64,000 bases of DNA from contig NC_020453.1 in NCBI RefSeq assembly GCF_000344805.1, positions 3,443,001 to 3,507,000 on the forward strand. Reading direction: 5' to 3'. The position numbers and the translations under genes were made by a program. Position 1 is the stretch's first letter, and each line of letters starts with the position of its first letter. The DNA is from Bradyrhizobium oligotrophicum S58. GTDB lineage: Bacteria > Pseudomonadota > Alphaproteobacteria > Rhizobiales > Xanthobacteraceae. The notes beneath the pieces were generated by a model. That model was not told the origin of the DNA and did not search any database. It saw only the letters and a list, made by a program, of their open reading frames with translations. Positions 8,564 through 17,363 of this stretch are shown here, piece after piece.

Positions 8564-9646
8564 TCACGACAACTTGAGCAGCGTGCGCAGGAAATCCGTT
8601 ACAGCCTGGCGCGCAGCTTCGGCCGTCGCCGGATTGCCGCCGACATGCGGGTCGAGCTCGACGCACGCATCCTGATAGGTGAAGGGCTGCTGCGTATCGG
8701 CATTCACCAGCACACCGCCGTCAGCTTCCTTGATGCGGCAGTTGCGCACGGTCTGCGCCTTGGTCGCCACCGCAACCATGTTGGCGCCCAGCAGGCCGAG
8801 ATCGAAGCCGTGCGGCGAGTCCGGATATTCGGTCAGCTCGACATCGCGTCCCACAGCCTTCAGCCGCTCGACGAAGCCCTTGCAGGTCCGCACCGGATTG
8901 TAGTCGTCCGGACCGCCGTGGAAGATCCGGATCGGACGCGCGACGACATCGGTGTCGCCGACATAGGTCGTGGCGCAGTCCGGATAGAACGGGATGTAGG
9001 CGGCGAACTGCAACCCGGAATGATTCCAGCGCTTGTGGAAGCGCTCGAGGCTCGCATACAGCGCCGCCTGTCCGCCGCGCGAAAACCCCATCAGCACGAT
9101 GCGGTCGGGGTCGACCCGCGGGTGCTTCGCCAGCACGTCGAGCGAATGGTAGATGTCCAGGATCAGATTGAGCCGGCCGAGCTGCGCCTGGTTGGTGCTG
9201 GTCGCGGTGATGCCGCGCCCGGTGAAGCCGTCGATCACGAAGGTCGAGATGCCCATCGCGTTGAACGTCCGCGTCCACGCCGCGATGTTGGCGCCGACGC
9301 CGCCCGAGCCGTGCATCAGCACCACCACCGGCAGCCTGCCGCTGCCCTGTGCGACGCGCAGCTCGCCGGCGACTGTGACCGGCTTGCCATTGTCGTCACC
9401 TGACAGGAATTGCCGATCGGACAAAGTGAGCGAGGGGATCGGATACATCTCGACCCGGGCCGGCACGTCCTTCGGGATGCCCTGCGCTTGGGCGGTGCTG
9501 CCGAGGCCGGCGCCGAATGCAGCAAGCATCGCCAGCGCTGCAATCACGCGGCGTCGCGTCCGGCCGACGGCCAACGCTTGATCGTCGTGGCGAGAACTGG
9601 CGCACGCGGCAAACGCCATCGGCGCGGCAACAACGCGTCGCTCCAT
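8564..9646 (-). CDS. Exported dienelactone-hydrolase-like alpha/beta hydrolase
   Basis: A 360-residue hydrolase with an unusually long leader (hydrophobic segment about residues 33-55 ending AQAQ), so probably exported. The nucleophile elbow GFSRGG places Ser189 as nucleophile; the oxyanion region is VVVLMHGSGG (about 107-116); a late acidic residue in GGPDDYNP and the histidine in DSPHGFD can complete the triad. AGGAGG lies just upstream of ATG 9646, supporting that start. The order resembles dienelactone hydrolases; substrate unknown. Four Cys in the C-terminal third may form disulfides, consistent with a periplasmic location. Confidence 0.85.
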   Translation of the reverse strand: MERRVVAAPMAFAACASSRHDDQALAVGRTRRRVIAALAMLAAFGAGLGSTAQAQGIPKDVPARVEMYPIPSLTLSDRQFLSGDDNGKPVTVAGELRVAQGSGRLPVVVLMHGSGGVGANIAAWTRTFNAMGISTFVIDGFTGRGITATSTNQAQLGRLNLILDIYHSLDVLAKHPRVDPDRIVLMGFSRGGQAALYASLERFHKRWNHSGLQFAAYIPFYPDCATTYVGDTDVVARPIRIFHGGPDDYNPVRTCKGFVERLKAVGRDVELTEYPDSPHGFDLGLLGANMVAVATKAQTVRNCRIKEADGGVLVNADTQQPFTYQDACVELDPHVGGNPATAEAARQAVTDFLRTLLKLS

Positions 9647-9982
9647 GACCGTCCTCCTGGCTCGCCGCTTGTGGCGCGGCGTTGCGGCCGAGTAGAACGA
9701 GCGACGACGACGCTGTCAAACGGGCTCGGGAGCGACGCTGGCGAACAGCGGTGGACAAGGTGGAGCATGGTGCGCCGCAGAAGTGAAGGGCGCGCCACCT
9801 CGTCGAGAACCTGCACACCGATCGCGCCACCTTCACGAGGGTCCTGCGGTCAGCCTGATTTTAGGCCCGAGGTGGTCGCGGTCCCGCTCAGCTGTGCTCT
9901 GCTTCAGCGAGCAGCCGAAGGCCCGTTTGAAGGCGTGGGCCGAAGGCGCTCTGAGGGAGGTACCCAAACTCGGGGGCACCGG
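9647..9982. other. Intergenic stretch, nothing recognised
   Basis: About 336 bases between two leftward genes. Frames here are shadows without protein-like composition. I see no strong hairpin, repeat or promoter motif. Confidence 0.4.
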
Positions 9983-10288
9983 TCAGCCGCGATCGTGTTC
10001 CTGAACGCCGTCGTGAACGTTATAGACGATGTTGCCCTGGCGCCAGGCGAACGGGCCGTTCGGGTTGCGGCAGGCAATGCCGGATTCGGGAATCAGTTTG
10101 TCGCACAGCATGACGATGATGTCTTCCAGCGGGGCGCTGGTGTCGTTGTCTTCCGTCATCCGGTCGATCGAGATCTCGCCGCCTTCGACACCGTCCTCGA
10201 TGTGAGTGATGAAGATCTCTTCATGGCCGTGGATGCCGTGCGCCGTCACCCGAAACACTTCCCCCTTGTACTCGAATTCTCGAACCAT
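9983..10288 (-). CDS. Small cytoplasmic protein of unknown function
   Basis: A 101-residue acidic protein beginning MVREFEYKGEVFRVTAHG. It has no signal peptide or membrane segment. Strand-like N-terminal half, then an acidic EDNDTSAPLEDIIVML helix. An in-frame TTG at 10327 would add 13 residues, but the ATG at 10288 opens directly into the conserved-looking domain and is preferred. Function not recognised. Confidence 0.6.
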   Translation of the reverse strand: MVREFEYKGEVFRVTAHGIHGHEEIFITHIEDGVEGGEISIDRMTEDNDTSAPLEDIIVMLCDKLIPESGIACRNPNGPFAWRQGNIVYNVHDGVQEHDRG

Positions 10289-10523
10289 CGCGTCCGCCCA
10301 TGATGAGTTTGTTGATTGTTGCTTCAAGCGGCAGGGAAACTAGGAGCGCGCCGCGCGAGGGTCAAGAAAAGGTGGTGTGGGGAATCCGACAAAATGCAGG
10401 GACCGTGAGGCCCTGTTTGCAAGCGCCGCATCAGCGAGCCTGACTGATGGGCCACGGAGCGGCCGCCCCATCGCGCGCCGTTCGATCACGGCGGCACCGG
10501 CATCGAACAGCGAGCGCGGCCGA

Positions 10524-10958
10524 TCACCGCGCCGCGTCGCGCCCGATCCGGCCGAGATGGGTGAAGCCGAAGCCGTCGACGTATTTCAGGCCGTAGCCGG
10601 CCAGCCGGTCGACGCCGATGTGGGCGAGCCAGATCGTGGCGATCTCGACGACGAGCGGCTGTCCGGCCGCAAGCCCGATCGCCAGTAGGGCGGCGGGCGC
10701 GAGCGTGCTGTGGACGGCGTTGTAGACCACGGCGCCGAGGCGCGGTCCGGCGAGATAGGCGGCGAAGCTGACGTCCGGGGCCAGGAACAGCGCCGCGAAC
10801 AGCCACCACGAGCCGCCCTGGTGGGCGTAGAAGGCGACGGCTGCGGCCGCCAGAACCAGCCCTTCGAGCCGCAACAGCAGGCGCACGCCACCCATGACGG
10901 CGCCTCGGGATGCGCCCAAGGGCTCAGTGACCAGATCCGGTTGAGCGGCCATATCCAT
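10524..10958 (-). CDS. DUF4260-family integral membrane protein
   Basis: A 144-residue inner-membrane protein with four hydrophobic segments (about residues 25-45, 48-68, 82-100 and 103-118) and the family signature [20 protein letters not shown] followed by [17 protein letters not shown] and [14 protein letters not shown]. These fit DUF4260, a family of unknown function. GGAAG about seven bases before ATG 10958 supports the start. It is divergent from pccB with 126 bp between. Confidence 0.85.
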   Translation of the reverse strand: MDMAAQPDLVTEPLGASRGAVMGGVRLLLRLEGLVLAAAAVAFYAHQGGSWWLFAALFLAPDVSFAAYLAGPRLGAVVYNAVHSTLAPAALLAIGLAAGQPLVVEIATIWLAHIGVDRLAGYGLKYVDGFGFTHLGRIGRDAAR

Positions 10959-11084
10959 GATTCTGCTTCCAATTCCGAACTGTGGGAGGACGCCTTGTCA
11001 TTGCCGAAAGCGTCTTTCCGGCTCCGAAATAGCCGTGATAGAAGGCCGCCAACACTCACGACATCGGGAACGGGCGGGAAGCGC

Positions 11085-12617
11085 ATGAAGGACATCCTGG
11101 ACACCCTCGAAGAGCGGCGCGCGGGCGCCAAGCTCGGCGGCGGCGAGAAGCGCATCGAGGCGCAGCACGCCCGCGGCAAGCTGACCGCCCGCGAGCGCAT
11201 CGAGCTGCTGCTCGACAAGGGCTCTTTCGAGGAGTTCGACATGTTCGTCGAGCACCGCTCCACCGAGTTCGGGATGGAGAAGACCAAGGTCCCCGGCGAC
11301 GGCGTCGTCACCGGCTGGGGTACCGTCAACGGCCGCAAGACTTTTGTGTTCGCCAAGGATTTTACGGTGTTCGGCGGCTCGCTGTCGGAGACGCACGCGC
11401 TGAAGATCACCAAGCTGCAGGACATGGCGATGAAGGCGCGCGCGCCGATCATCGGCCTCTATGATGCCGGCGGCGCCCGCATCCAGGAGGGCGTCGCGGC
11501 GCTCGCCGGCTATTCCTACGTCTTCCGCCGCAACGTGCTGGCGTCCGGCGTGATCCCGCAGATCTCCGTTATCATGGGCCCCTGCGCCGGCGGCGACGTC
11601 TATTCGCCGGCCATGACCGACTTCATCTTCATGGTGAAGAACACCAGCTACATGTTCGTGACCGGTCCCGACGTGGTGAAGACCGTCACCAACGAGGTCG
11701 TCACCGCCGAGGAGCTCGGCGGCGCCTCGGTGCATGCGACGCGCTCCTCGATCGCCGACGGCGCCTTCGACAACGACGTCGAGACCTTGCTGCAGATGCG
11801 CCGTCTGATCGACTTCCTGCCGGCGAACAATTCCGATGGCGTGCCGGAATGGCCGAGCTTCGACGACATCGAGCGCGTCGACATGTCCTTGGACACGCTC
11901 ATCCCCGACAATCCGAACAAGCCCTACGACATGAAGGAGCTGATCCTGAAGGTCGTCGACGAGGGCGACTTCTTCGAGATCGCGGACCTGTTTGCCAAGA
12001 ACATCGTCACCGGCTTCGGCCGCATTGCGGGGCGCACCGTCGGCTTCGTCGCCAACCAGCCGATGGTACTGGCCGGCGTGCTCGACAGCGACGCCTCGCG
12101 CAAGGCGGCGCGTTTCGTCCGCTTCTGCGACGCCTTCAACATCCCGATCGTCACCTTTGTCGACGTGCCGGGCTTCCTGCCGGGCACCGCGCAGGAATAT
12201 GGCGGCCTGATCAAGCACGGCGCGAAGCTGCTGTTCGCGTACTCGCAATGCACCGTGCCGCTGGTGACGGTGATCACGCGCAAGGCCTATGGCGGCGCCT
12301 TCGACGTCATGGCCTCCAAGGAGATCGGCGCCGACATGAACTACGCCTGGCCGACGGCGCAAATCGCGGTCATGGGCGCCAAGGGCGCGGTCGAGATCAT
12401 CTTCCGCGCCGACCTGGCGGACCCCGACAAGATCGCCGCGCGCACGAAGGAATACGAGGACCGCTTCCTGTCGCCGTTCATCGCCGCCGAGCGCGGCTAT
12501 ATCGACGACGTCATCATGCCGCACTCCACCCGCCGCCGCATCGCCCGTGCGCTGGCGATGCTCAGGGACAAGAAGATGGAGATGCCGGCGAAGAAGCACG
12601 ACAATCTGCCATTGTAG
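11085..12617 (+). CDS. pccB: Propionyl-CoA carboxylase beta (carboxyltransferase) subunit
   Basis: A 510-residue carboxyltransferase subunit that moves CO2 from carboxybiotin to propionyl-CoA, giving methylmalonyl-CoA. It has the two crotonase-like halves. Family motifs seen: the N-terminal [20 protein letters not shown], the first oxyanion region GAALAGYS-like [10 protein letters not shown] and [18 protein letters not shown], and in the second half [13 protein letters not shown] and [15 protein letters not shown] 11085 matches the usual start; upstream in-frame sequence is not protein-like. The biotin-carrying alpha subunit is not in the window. Confidence 0.95.
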   Translation: MKDILDTLEERRAGAKLGGGEKRIEAQHARGKLTARERIELLLDKGSFEEFDMFVEHRSTEFGMEKTKVPGDGVVTGWGTVNGRKTFVFAKDFTVFGGSLSETHALKITKLQDMAMKARAPIIGLYDAGGARIQEGVAALAGYSYVFRRNVLASGVIPQISVIMGPCAGGDVYSPAMTDFIFMVKNTSYMFVTGPDVVKTVTNEVVTAEELGGASVHATRSSIADGAFDNDVETLLQMRRLIDFLPANNSDGVPEWPSFDDIERVDMSLDTLIPDNPNKPYDMKELILKVVDEGDFFEIADLFAKNIVTGFGRIAGRTVGFVANQPMVLAGVLDSDASRKAARFVRFCDAFNIPIVTFVDVPGFLPGTAQEYGGLIKHGAKLLFAYSQCTVPLVTVITRKAYGGAFDVMASKEIGADMNYAWPTAQIAVMGAKGAVEIIFRADLADPDKIAARTKEYEDRFLSPFIAAERGYIDDVIMPHSTRRRIARALAMLRDKKMEMPAKKHDNLPL

Positions 12618-12634
12618 ACATCCACACAGCCCAT

Positions 12635-12723
12635 CGTCATTGCGGGGAGCGGCGACAAAGTCATTCCGGAGCCGTGGGTGCGGCGCTGGATTGCTTCGCT
12701 GCGCCGCTGCGCTCGCAATGACG
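12635..12723. repeat. Palindromic intergenic repeat, family A (diverged)
   Basis: Arms CGTCATTGCGGGGAGCG and CGCTGCGCTCGCAATGACG, with the inner GGATTGCTTCG preserved only on the right side. It follows the pccB stop codon by about 20 bases. Confidence 0.8.
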
Positions 12724-12797
12724 GAGAATGCGGCGCGTGCGCAGGGCGCCATTGCCGTACCCTGCGTCCGCTTGGGATGAAAGCGCGCCACACCCGT

Positions 12798-12873
12798 CGT
12801 CATTGCGAGGAGCGCAGCGACGAAGCAATCCGGGGGCCTCGGCTGCGGGCCTGCATTGCTGCGCTCGCATCAC
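12798..12873. repeat. Palindromic intergenic repeat, family A (degenerate right arm)
   Basis: The left arm CGTCATTGCGAGGAGCGCAG is intact, while the right arm has decayed to GCATTGCTGCGCTCGCATCAC. It is the second family A copy between pccB and the gene at 13013. Confidence 0.75.
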
Positions 12874-13012
12874 AGAAAATGCGGCAATCTGCGCCGTCTC
12901 CGGCCCTGGCGTTAAGCCTATGTCTTAACTAACCTTTAACGATGGGTTTGCGGGAACTGGGCCTCTGGCCTAGCTTCGATGGTCAGCAGGCAAGTGAGTA
13001 GGGTCGCGTATC

Positions 13013-13483
13013 ATGGCTGACAGAACATCGGCATTTCGGAATTCAGGCGTTTTCGTCGTCTGCGCGGCGGCCGCTGCGTTGATCTTCTCGACCGAGGCTG
13101 CATCGGCCCGGTCTGGCGCCGCCGTGGCTGCGCCCGTCGCTGCCGGTCCTGTTGGATCGAGCCAAGTCGCCCGGCCGGCACCTGGGATCGGGCCCGGCAT
13201 GCGTCATCACCATCATCGCGGCGCCCGCGCCTATCTGCCGGCCGCCGGCGCGTTCGCCTATGGCGGTTATGACGAGCCCGCGCCGCAGCAGGTCCCGGAG
13301 CGGACCTCGGCCGATGTGCGTTACACCTATACCTATGACGTTCCGTGGGACTGGGCGCACCGCTTTCCGCCCAACGTCGTGCCGTCGGATCGGCCGTATG
13401 TGTCGAGCTGCCCGATGCAGACCGTGACGGTGCCGGGACGCCGTGGCGGCGATCACACCGTCACGATCACGCGCTGCTACTGA
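13013..13483 (+). CDS. Exported protein of unknown function
   Basis: A 156-residue protein with a signal peptide (hydrophobic core VFVVCAAAAALIF, cleavage near residue 33), then an Ala/Pro/Gly-rich stretch with a HHHH cluster (residues 64-67). The C-terminal part has many Tyr (YTYTYDVPWDW) and two Cys (SSCPMQTVTVPG, TITRCY) that may form a disulfide. No known domain recognised; likely periplasmic or surface exposed. Confidence 0.75.
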   Translation: MADRTSAFRNSGVFVVCAAAAALIFSTEAASARSGAAVAAPVAAGPVGSSQVARPAPGIGPGMRHHHHRGARAYLPAAGAFAYGGYDEPAPQQVPERTSADVRYTYTYDVPWDWAHRFPPNVVPSDRPYVSSCPMQTVTVPGRRGGDHTVTITRCY

Positions 13484-13573
13484 CGTGTTGAGCCAGCTCA
13501 ATGCGAGGCCTGTGATCAGGCGCTAGTCGTTCAGGAATACCGACCGGCTTCGCTCGCGCGAGGTCGCGAGGTG

Positions 13574-13608
13574 ACGAGGCCCGGACTCCTAGGCACTCCG
13601 GGCCTCGT
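13574..13608 (+). terminator. Strong hairpin, possible terminator
   Basis: An 11-bp perfect stem (13574-13584 with 13598-13608, ACGAGGCCCGG and its complement) around a 13-base loop, about 90 bases after the stop at 13483. The T-run is weak (TGATTTC), so it may instead be a palindromic element. Confidence 0.5.
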
Positions 13609-13659
13609 TGATTTCTGCTAGTCTCCCAGCGTCGCACGAGTCGGCGCGGGGAGGGACTA

Positions 13660-14379
13660 ATGATCAGACCGGCGAAATGGTCGTGTCGCGTAGTGATGCG
13701 CATCTGTCTGGCCTTGATGGTGTCGGCTGTCGCAGCCCAAGCCGCCTTTGCCGATGAGACCGTGACGGTCGGCGGCTCGCGCGTGGCGCTGATCAGGCCG
13801 AAGGCCGTACGCGCCAGCGTGATCCTGCTGCCGGGCGGCGACGGCGCCATCAATGTCGGCGATCGCGGCGACATTCACGGCCTGCTCGGCAACCAGCTGG
13901 TGCGCACGCGTAACGCCTATGCCGCGCGCGGGCTCGCGGTGATGGTGGCGGACGCCAACACCGACCTGAAGGCGGCGGTCGATTACATGGCCGCGATCAG
14001 GCGGCCGGTGACGGTGATCGGCACCAGCCGCGGCACGCTGCGTGCCGCCGAGGGGATCGCGCGCGGCGCCCGGCCGGATGCGCTGGTGTTGACCTCGGGC
14101 TTCCTCAGCCCGGAATCCGGCAGCTCGTCGAACGTGATGTCGATCCTCGGCTCGTCGTCGGCCCTGCCGCGCACGCTCGTCATTCACCACACCAGTGACG
14201 GCTGCAAATTCACGCTGCCGGCGGGCGTCGATCCGTTCATCAAATGGTCGGGCGGCCGCGCGCGCGTGAAGTGGCTGTCGGGTGGCGCGGAAGAGGGAGA
14301 TCCCTGTCAGGCACGCGGCCACCATGGCTTCAACGGGCTCGACGGCCAGGTCGTCGGTCTGGCCGCAGGCTTTCGCTGA
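13660..14379 (+). CDS. Exported alpha/beta hydrolase-fold protein
   Basis: A 239-residue protein with a signal peptide (core ICLALMVSAVAAQAAFA). After a SVILLPGGDGAIN strand-loop comes a nucleophile elbow GTSRGT near residue 127 and a late His pair in RGHHGFNG that can supply the catalytic histidine. This is the compact layout of small periplasmic hydrolases. The usual GxSxG is present as GTSRG. Substrate unknown. Confidence 0.75.
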   Translation: MIRPAKWSCRVVMRICLALMVSAVAAQAAFADETVTVGGSRVALIRPKAVRASVILLPGGDGAINVGDRGDIHGLLGNQLVRTRNAYAARGLAVMVADANTDLKAAVDYMAAIRRPVTVIGTSRGTLRAAEGIARGARPDALVLTSGFLSPESGSSSNVMSILGSSSALPRTLVIHHTSDGCKFTLPAGVDPFIKWSGGRARVKWLSGGAEEGDPCQARGHHGFNGLDGQVVGLAAGFR

Positions 14380-14400
14380 GCGGCGGATTCCAGCTAGGCG

Positions 14401-14547
14401 GTGTATCAGTTCGACGATGTCGCCGCGAGGGAGCGCGCGGTCGGCGGCGACGAGACGAAGCGGCTGATCGCGGATTTCAACCGCGATTGGCCTGACATGA
14501 CGCGGACGCGCGAGAGCTTCGTGCTGGTGCAGACGGTCGATGGCTGA
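14401..14547 (+). pseudogene. Short reading frame, possible gene remnant
   Basis: A 48-codon frame from GTG 14401 to TGA 14547, closed upstream by a TAG four bases before. The peptide (DETKRLIADFNRDWPDMTRT, then ESFVLVQTVDG) has the composition and helix-strand pattern of a genuine C-terminal domain, which suggests the tail of a gene whose front part is gone. It follows the hydrolase gene by 21 bases. A real small gene or chance is also possible. Confidence 0.25.
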
Positions 14548-14606
14548 GCTCGCCGTGCACCGACAACGACAAAAGCGACACTGCGCCATCACGGTGCCGC
14601 GCCCGG

Positions 14607-14622
14607 TTCAGCTCACGTTCAG
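14607..14622 (+). promoter_or_regulatory. TTCAG direct repeat, 11-bp period
   Basis: TTCAG occurs at 14607-14611 and 14618-14622, exactly one helical turn apart, about 56 bases before the start of the His-rich protein gene. OmpR/PhoB-family response regulators bind direct repeats with this period. A stronger version of the same pattern lies at 55408-55427, upstream of the giant cytochrome gene. Confidence 0.35.
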
Positions 14623-14677
14623 GTGATCGGCCGAATACTCCCTCCATGCGCTGGCTCGTTGATCATGGAGGCGTCCG

Positions 14678-15007
14678 ATGGAACGACGGAATTTCCTCAA
14701 GCTCGCATTGGGGCTTGGCTGTGCGGCGGCGGCAGGTGCGGTGCTCCGCACCACCGATTCGATCGCTGCTCCACTCTCGCCGTCGCCGCTGACCGAAGCG
14801 GCGCCTTCGGCTGCAGATCAGCCGGTCGATCGCGTGGTCACCTCGCAGGACGAGGCCGATCGGCTCGCCCCGGAGCAGGTGCGGTGGGGGCATCACGGGC
14901 ATCATCACGGCCACGGCCACCACTGGGGCTGGCGCCGCCGCCATTGGGGCTGGCGTCACCATCATCGCCACTGGCATCGGCATTGGCATCGCCGTCACTA
15001 CTGGTGA
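14678..15007 (+). CDS. Small His-rich protein with Tat-like signal
   Basis: A 109-residue protein. It starts MERRNFLKLALGLGCAAAAG, a twin-arginine-type leader (RRNFLK). The C-terminal 40 residues are almost only His, Gly, Trp and Arg, with clusters such as HHGHHHGHGHHWGW. GGAGG lies about 9 bases before ATG 14678. Such tails bind transition metals, so metal storage or buffering in the periplasm is plausible, but nothing proves it. A TTCAG direct repeat upstream suggests control by an OmpR-type regulator. Confidence 0.75.
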   Translation: MERRNFLKLALGLGCAAAAGAVLRTTDSIAAPLSPSPLTEAAPSAADQPVDRVVTSQDEADRLAPEQVRWGHHGHHHGHGHHWGWRRRHWGWRHHHRHWHRHWHRRHYW

Positions 15008-15066
15008 CGTCGGCACGGCCACCTTGCGGCAAAGCACTCTTTCAGGCTGGTGAGTTTGACACAGAC

Positions 15067-15096
15067 GGCAGGGATCGGCGCCGCGCGATCCCTGCC
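15067..15096. terminator. Bidirectional terminator candidate
   Basis: An 11-bp perfect stem, GGCAGGGATCG at 15067-15077 with its complement at 15086-15096, and an 8-base loop, placed between convergent genes ending at 15007 and 15114. The + side is followed by a T-rich stretch (CTGTTCGTTT). Confidence 0.65.
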
Positions 15097-15113
15097 GCTC
15101 CTGTTCGTTTGAC

Positions 15114-16118
15114 TTACCTGCCGAGGAAGCCCAGCAGCAGCGCGTTGTATTTGTCCGGCGCGTCGAGGAAGACGAGGTGGCCCGCATTGGCGATCACCTC
15201 GGCGCGCGCCTCGCGCATTCGGCTGGCGAGGCTCGTCGCCAGCTCGGCATTCTGGCCCATCTTCGCCCTCACGGCCTCCGGCGCGTTCGGCCGTCCCGGC
15301 GCGTTGTGATCGTCGGCGCCCATGATGAACAGCGTCGGCTGCGTCAGCAGCGGAATCTCGTGCACCACCGGCTCGCGATAGATCATCTGATAGGAGCTGA
15401 CGAAGCTCTTCAGCCAGCGCGAATAGTCGGCGCTGCCCTTGAGGTTGAAGCGCGCATCGATGAAGGGCGTGACCTGGTCGGGCGGCAGTTTCAGCGCGTA
15501 GTTGGTCTCCAGCTGCTTCCGATAGCCGTCCGCGGTGAGCCGCTCCTCGCTCTCCATGATCTTCTCGGACGGGATCGGCGGCACGTAGAGCCTGTAGTCC
15601 TCGAGCCCGATCGGAGCGGTCAGCACGAGATGGGCGATGCGATCGGGGTAGGCGCGGGCGATGCGCACGGCGAGCATGCCGCCCATCGAATGCGCAACGA
15701 TCTCCGCCTTGGCGATGCCGAGGTGATCGAGCAGCGCCATCGTGTTGCGCGCCAGCGTGTCGAAATGCAGCTCGCCCGTGGGCTTGGATGATTTGCCGAA
15801 GCCGATCTGATCGGGCACCACGACGCGGAAGCCGGCGTCGGTGAGTGTCTTGATCACAGGCGCCCAGTAGCTCGACGGAAAGTTGCGGCCGTGCAGCAGC
15901 AGCACAGTGCGGCCGTTCGGCTGCGTCGGCGCGACATCCATATAGGCCATGCGCAGCTGCTCGCCGTCATTGACCAGGGGCAGCAGGCTGACCGGATAGG
16001 GATAGGCAAAACCCTCGAGATTGATGCCATAGGGCTCGCGCGGCGCCTCCGTCGCCGGAGCGACAATCGGCGCGAAAGCGAGCAGGGCGGCACAGAGGGC
16101 GGCAGCGAAACGGGACAT
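15114..16118 (-). CDS. Exported alpha/beta hydrolase
   Basis: A 334-residue hydrolase with a signal peptide (MSRFAAALCAALLAFAPIVA). The HG oxyanion region is VLLLHGRNFPSSYW, the nucleophile elbow is AHSMGG near residue 143, FIMGADDHNAPG carries the likely acid, and the late NAGHLVFLDAP carries the catalytic His. These are classical features of the AB-hydrolase-1 family. GGAG five bases before ATG 16118 supports the start. Substrate unknown. Confidence 0.88.
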   Translation of the reverse strand: MSRFAAALCAALLAFAPIVAPATEAPREPYGINLEGFAYPYPVSLLPLVNDGEQLRMAYMDVAPTQPNGRTVLLLHGRNFPSSYWAPVIKTLTDAGFRVVVPDQIGFGKSSKPTGELHFDTLARNTMALLDHLGIAKAEIVAHSMGGMLAVRIARAYPDRIAHLVLTAPIGLEDYRLYVPPIPSEKIMESEERLTADGYRKQLETNYALKLPPDQVTPFIDARFNLKGSADYSRWLKSFVSSYQMIYREPVVHEIPLLTQPTLFIMGADDHNAPGRPNAPEAVRAKMGQNAELATSLASRMREARAEVIANAGHLVFLDAPDKYNALLLGFLGR

Positions 16119-16229
16119 GAAGACTCCACGACGGACGGTGATGAGATATCGTCAACCGTCACGCCGTGCCCCGCGTTCGCTTGGGGCGCAAGGCAGCAGA
16201 GCGCCGCTGCGATAAAGAGCGCGTGATCG

Positions 16230-16928
16230 TCAGTCGCCCGCCGGCCCGAACAGCGCGGCGAAATGCTTCTCGCCGGCGCGGCTGAAATTCACCACGCGGC
16301 TGCCTGGCGTGGCATCGCGCGCCGCCCATTTCAGCTCGGTGAAGCGCTTCATCAAGGTCGCGCCCAGCGTGCCGGCGAGATGGTGCCGCCGCGCGCTCCA
16401 GTCGAGACAGGCCTTGCAGACCGGACGGCGGGGATGCGCCAGCATTTCCGGCGAAATCCGCAGGTGCCGCGCCAGGAAGTGCTCGCCGTCCTGGGTGAGC
16501 ACGATCTCCTGCTTGCGCCGGCGGACCAGCTTCTGGCTGACCATGCTGTCAAGCATCTGCACGCCGAGATCACCGGCGAGGTGGTCGTAGCAGATGCGCG
16601 CGCGGCGCAGCTCCGGCTCCTTCGGCCCGGTGCGCACCCGCATGTGGCCGGCGCGCGCCGCGAGTCCGGCGAGCTTCTCCAGCACGTCGGCGACATCGGG
16701 ATCGGCGAGCCGGTAGTAGCGGTGACGGCCCTGCTTCTCCGGCTCGACCAGGCCGCCGCCTTCGAGCTTGGAAAGGTGCGAGCTTGCGGTCTGCGGCGTC
16801 ACGCCGGCCTCCTGCGCGAGCTCGGTCGCGGTCAGCGCACGGCCCGAGAGCAGGGCGGTCAGCATGTTGGCGCGGGCGGGATCGCCGACCAGCGCGGCGA
16901 CCATCGCGATGTCTGGGCCAGATTTCAT
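16230..16928 (-). CDS. ArsR-family winged-helix transcription regulator
   Basis: A 232-residue regulator. Residues 1-85 form a winged-helix domain: a [14 protein letters not shown] helix, the helix-turn-helix [20 protein letters not shown] with recognition helix, and a wing ending GRHRYYRL, as in ArsR/SmtB regulators. The remaining ~140 residues are an added domain with a Cys pair (CKAC) and several His. The gene is divergent from a NIPSNAP-type gene and a PEP-mutase-family gene, and an inverted repeat overlaps its own start codon, so it probably represses itself and the divergent genes. Confidence 0.88.
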   Translation of the reverse strand: MKSGPDIAMVAALVGDPARANMLTALLSGRALTATELAQEAGVTPQTASSHLSKLEGGGLVEPEKQGRHRYYRLADPDVADVLEKLAGLAARAGHMRVRTGPKEPELRRARICYDHLAGDLGVQMLDSMVSQKLVRRRKQEIVLTQDGEHFLARHLRISPEMLAHPRRPVCKACLDWSARRHHLAGTLGATLMKRFTELKWAARDATPGSRVVNFSRAGEKHFAALFGPAGD

Positions 16929-16950
16929 ACTTCGATGCTAGACGAAGCAT
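16927..16950. promoter_or_regulatory. Inverted repeat, candidate ArsR operator
   Basis: ATACTTCG (16927-16934) and CGAAGCAT (16943-16950) match in 7 of 8 positions as an inverted repeat with an 8-base spacer. It overlaps the regulator's start codon and lies about 55 bases before the divergent NIPSNAP-type gene, the usual place for an ArsR-type operator. Confidence 0.5.
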
Positions 16951-17003
16951 TCTCGCCGGGCAAGCGGATAGTGTCGAGGATGTCGAAACAACCCGAGGCT
17001 GTC

Positions 17004-17318
17004 ATGACCATCACCGTCTTCATCCGCTATCGCATCGATCCGCATCAGCGCGACGTGTTCGAAGCCTACGCCAAGCGCTGGCTGTCGATCATTCCGCGCT
17101 GTGGCGGCGACCTGATCGGCTATTTCATGCCCCACGAAGGCACCAACGACGTCGCCTACGGCCTGATTTCCTTCGACAGTCTTGCCGCTTACGAGCGTTA
17201 TCGCGCGATCCTGCGCGGCGATGCCGAGGGCCGGGCGAACTTCGCGCTGGCCGAGGAACACAAGCTCATCCTGGGCGAAGAGCGAACATTTTTGCGTAAC
17301 GTCGTGGCGGCGCAATGA
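17004..17318 (+). CDS. NIPSNAP-family protein
   Basis: A 104-residue dimeric alpha/beta-barrel (ferredoxin-like) type protein: [20 protein letters not shown], then [19 protein letters not shown] and [13 protein letters not shown], the pattern of NIPSNAP proteins. GAGG lies about 6 bases before ATG 17004. An ATG at 16980 would add eight residues. It is followed after 45 bases by the PEP-mutase-family gene in the same direction and is divergent from the ArsR-type regulator, its probable controller. Biochemical role unknown. Confidence 0.82.
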   Translation: MTITVFIRYRIDPHQRDVFEAYAKRWLSIIPRCGGDLIGYFMPHEGTNDVAYGLISFDSLAAYERYRAILRGDAEGRANFALAEEHKLILGEERTFLRNVVAAQ

Positions 17319-17363
17319 TTGCGGCCCTATGCTGAGGCAACCACGAACGCATGGGAGGATGAC

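Noticed and set aside
9410-10303. Rightward ~297-codon frame
   Set aside because: Spans the ends of two leftward genes and the gap between; composition is shadow-like.
10998-12803. Leftward ~600-codon frame opposite pccB
   Set aside because: Shadow frame: His/Asp/Arg/Val-rich without domain features, while the sense frame is a complete PccB.
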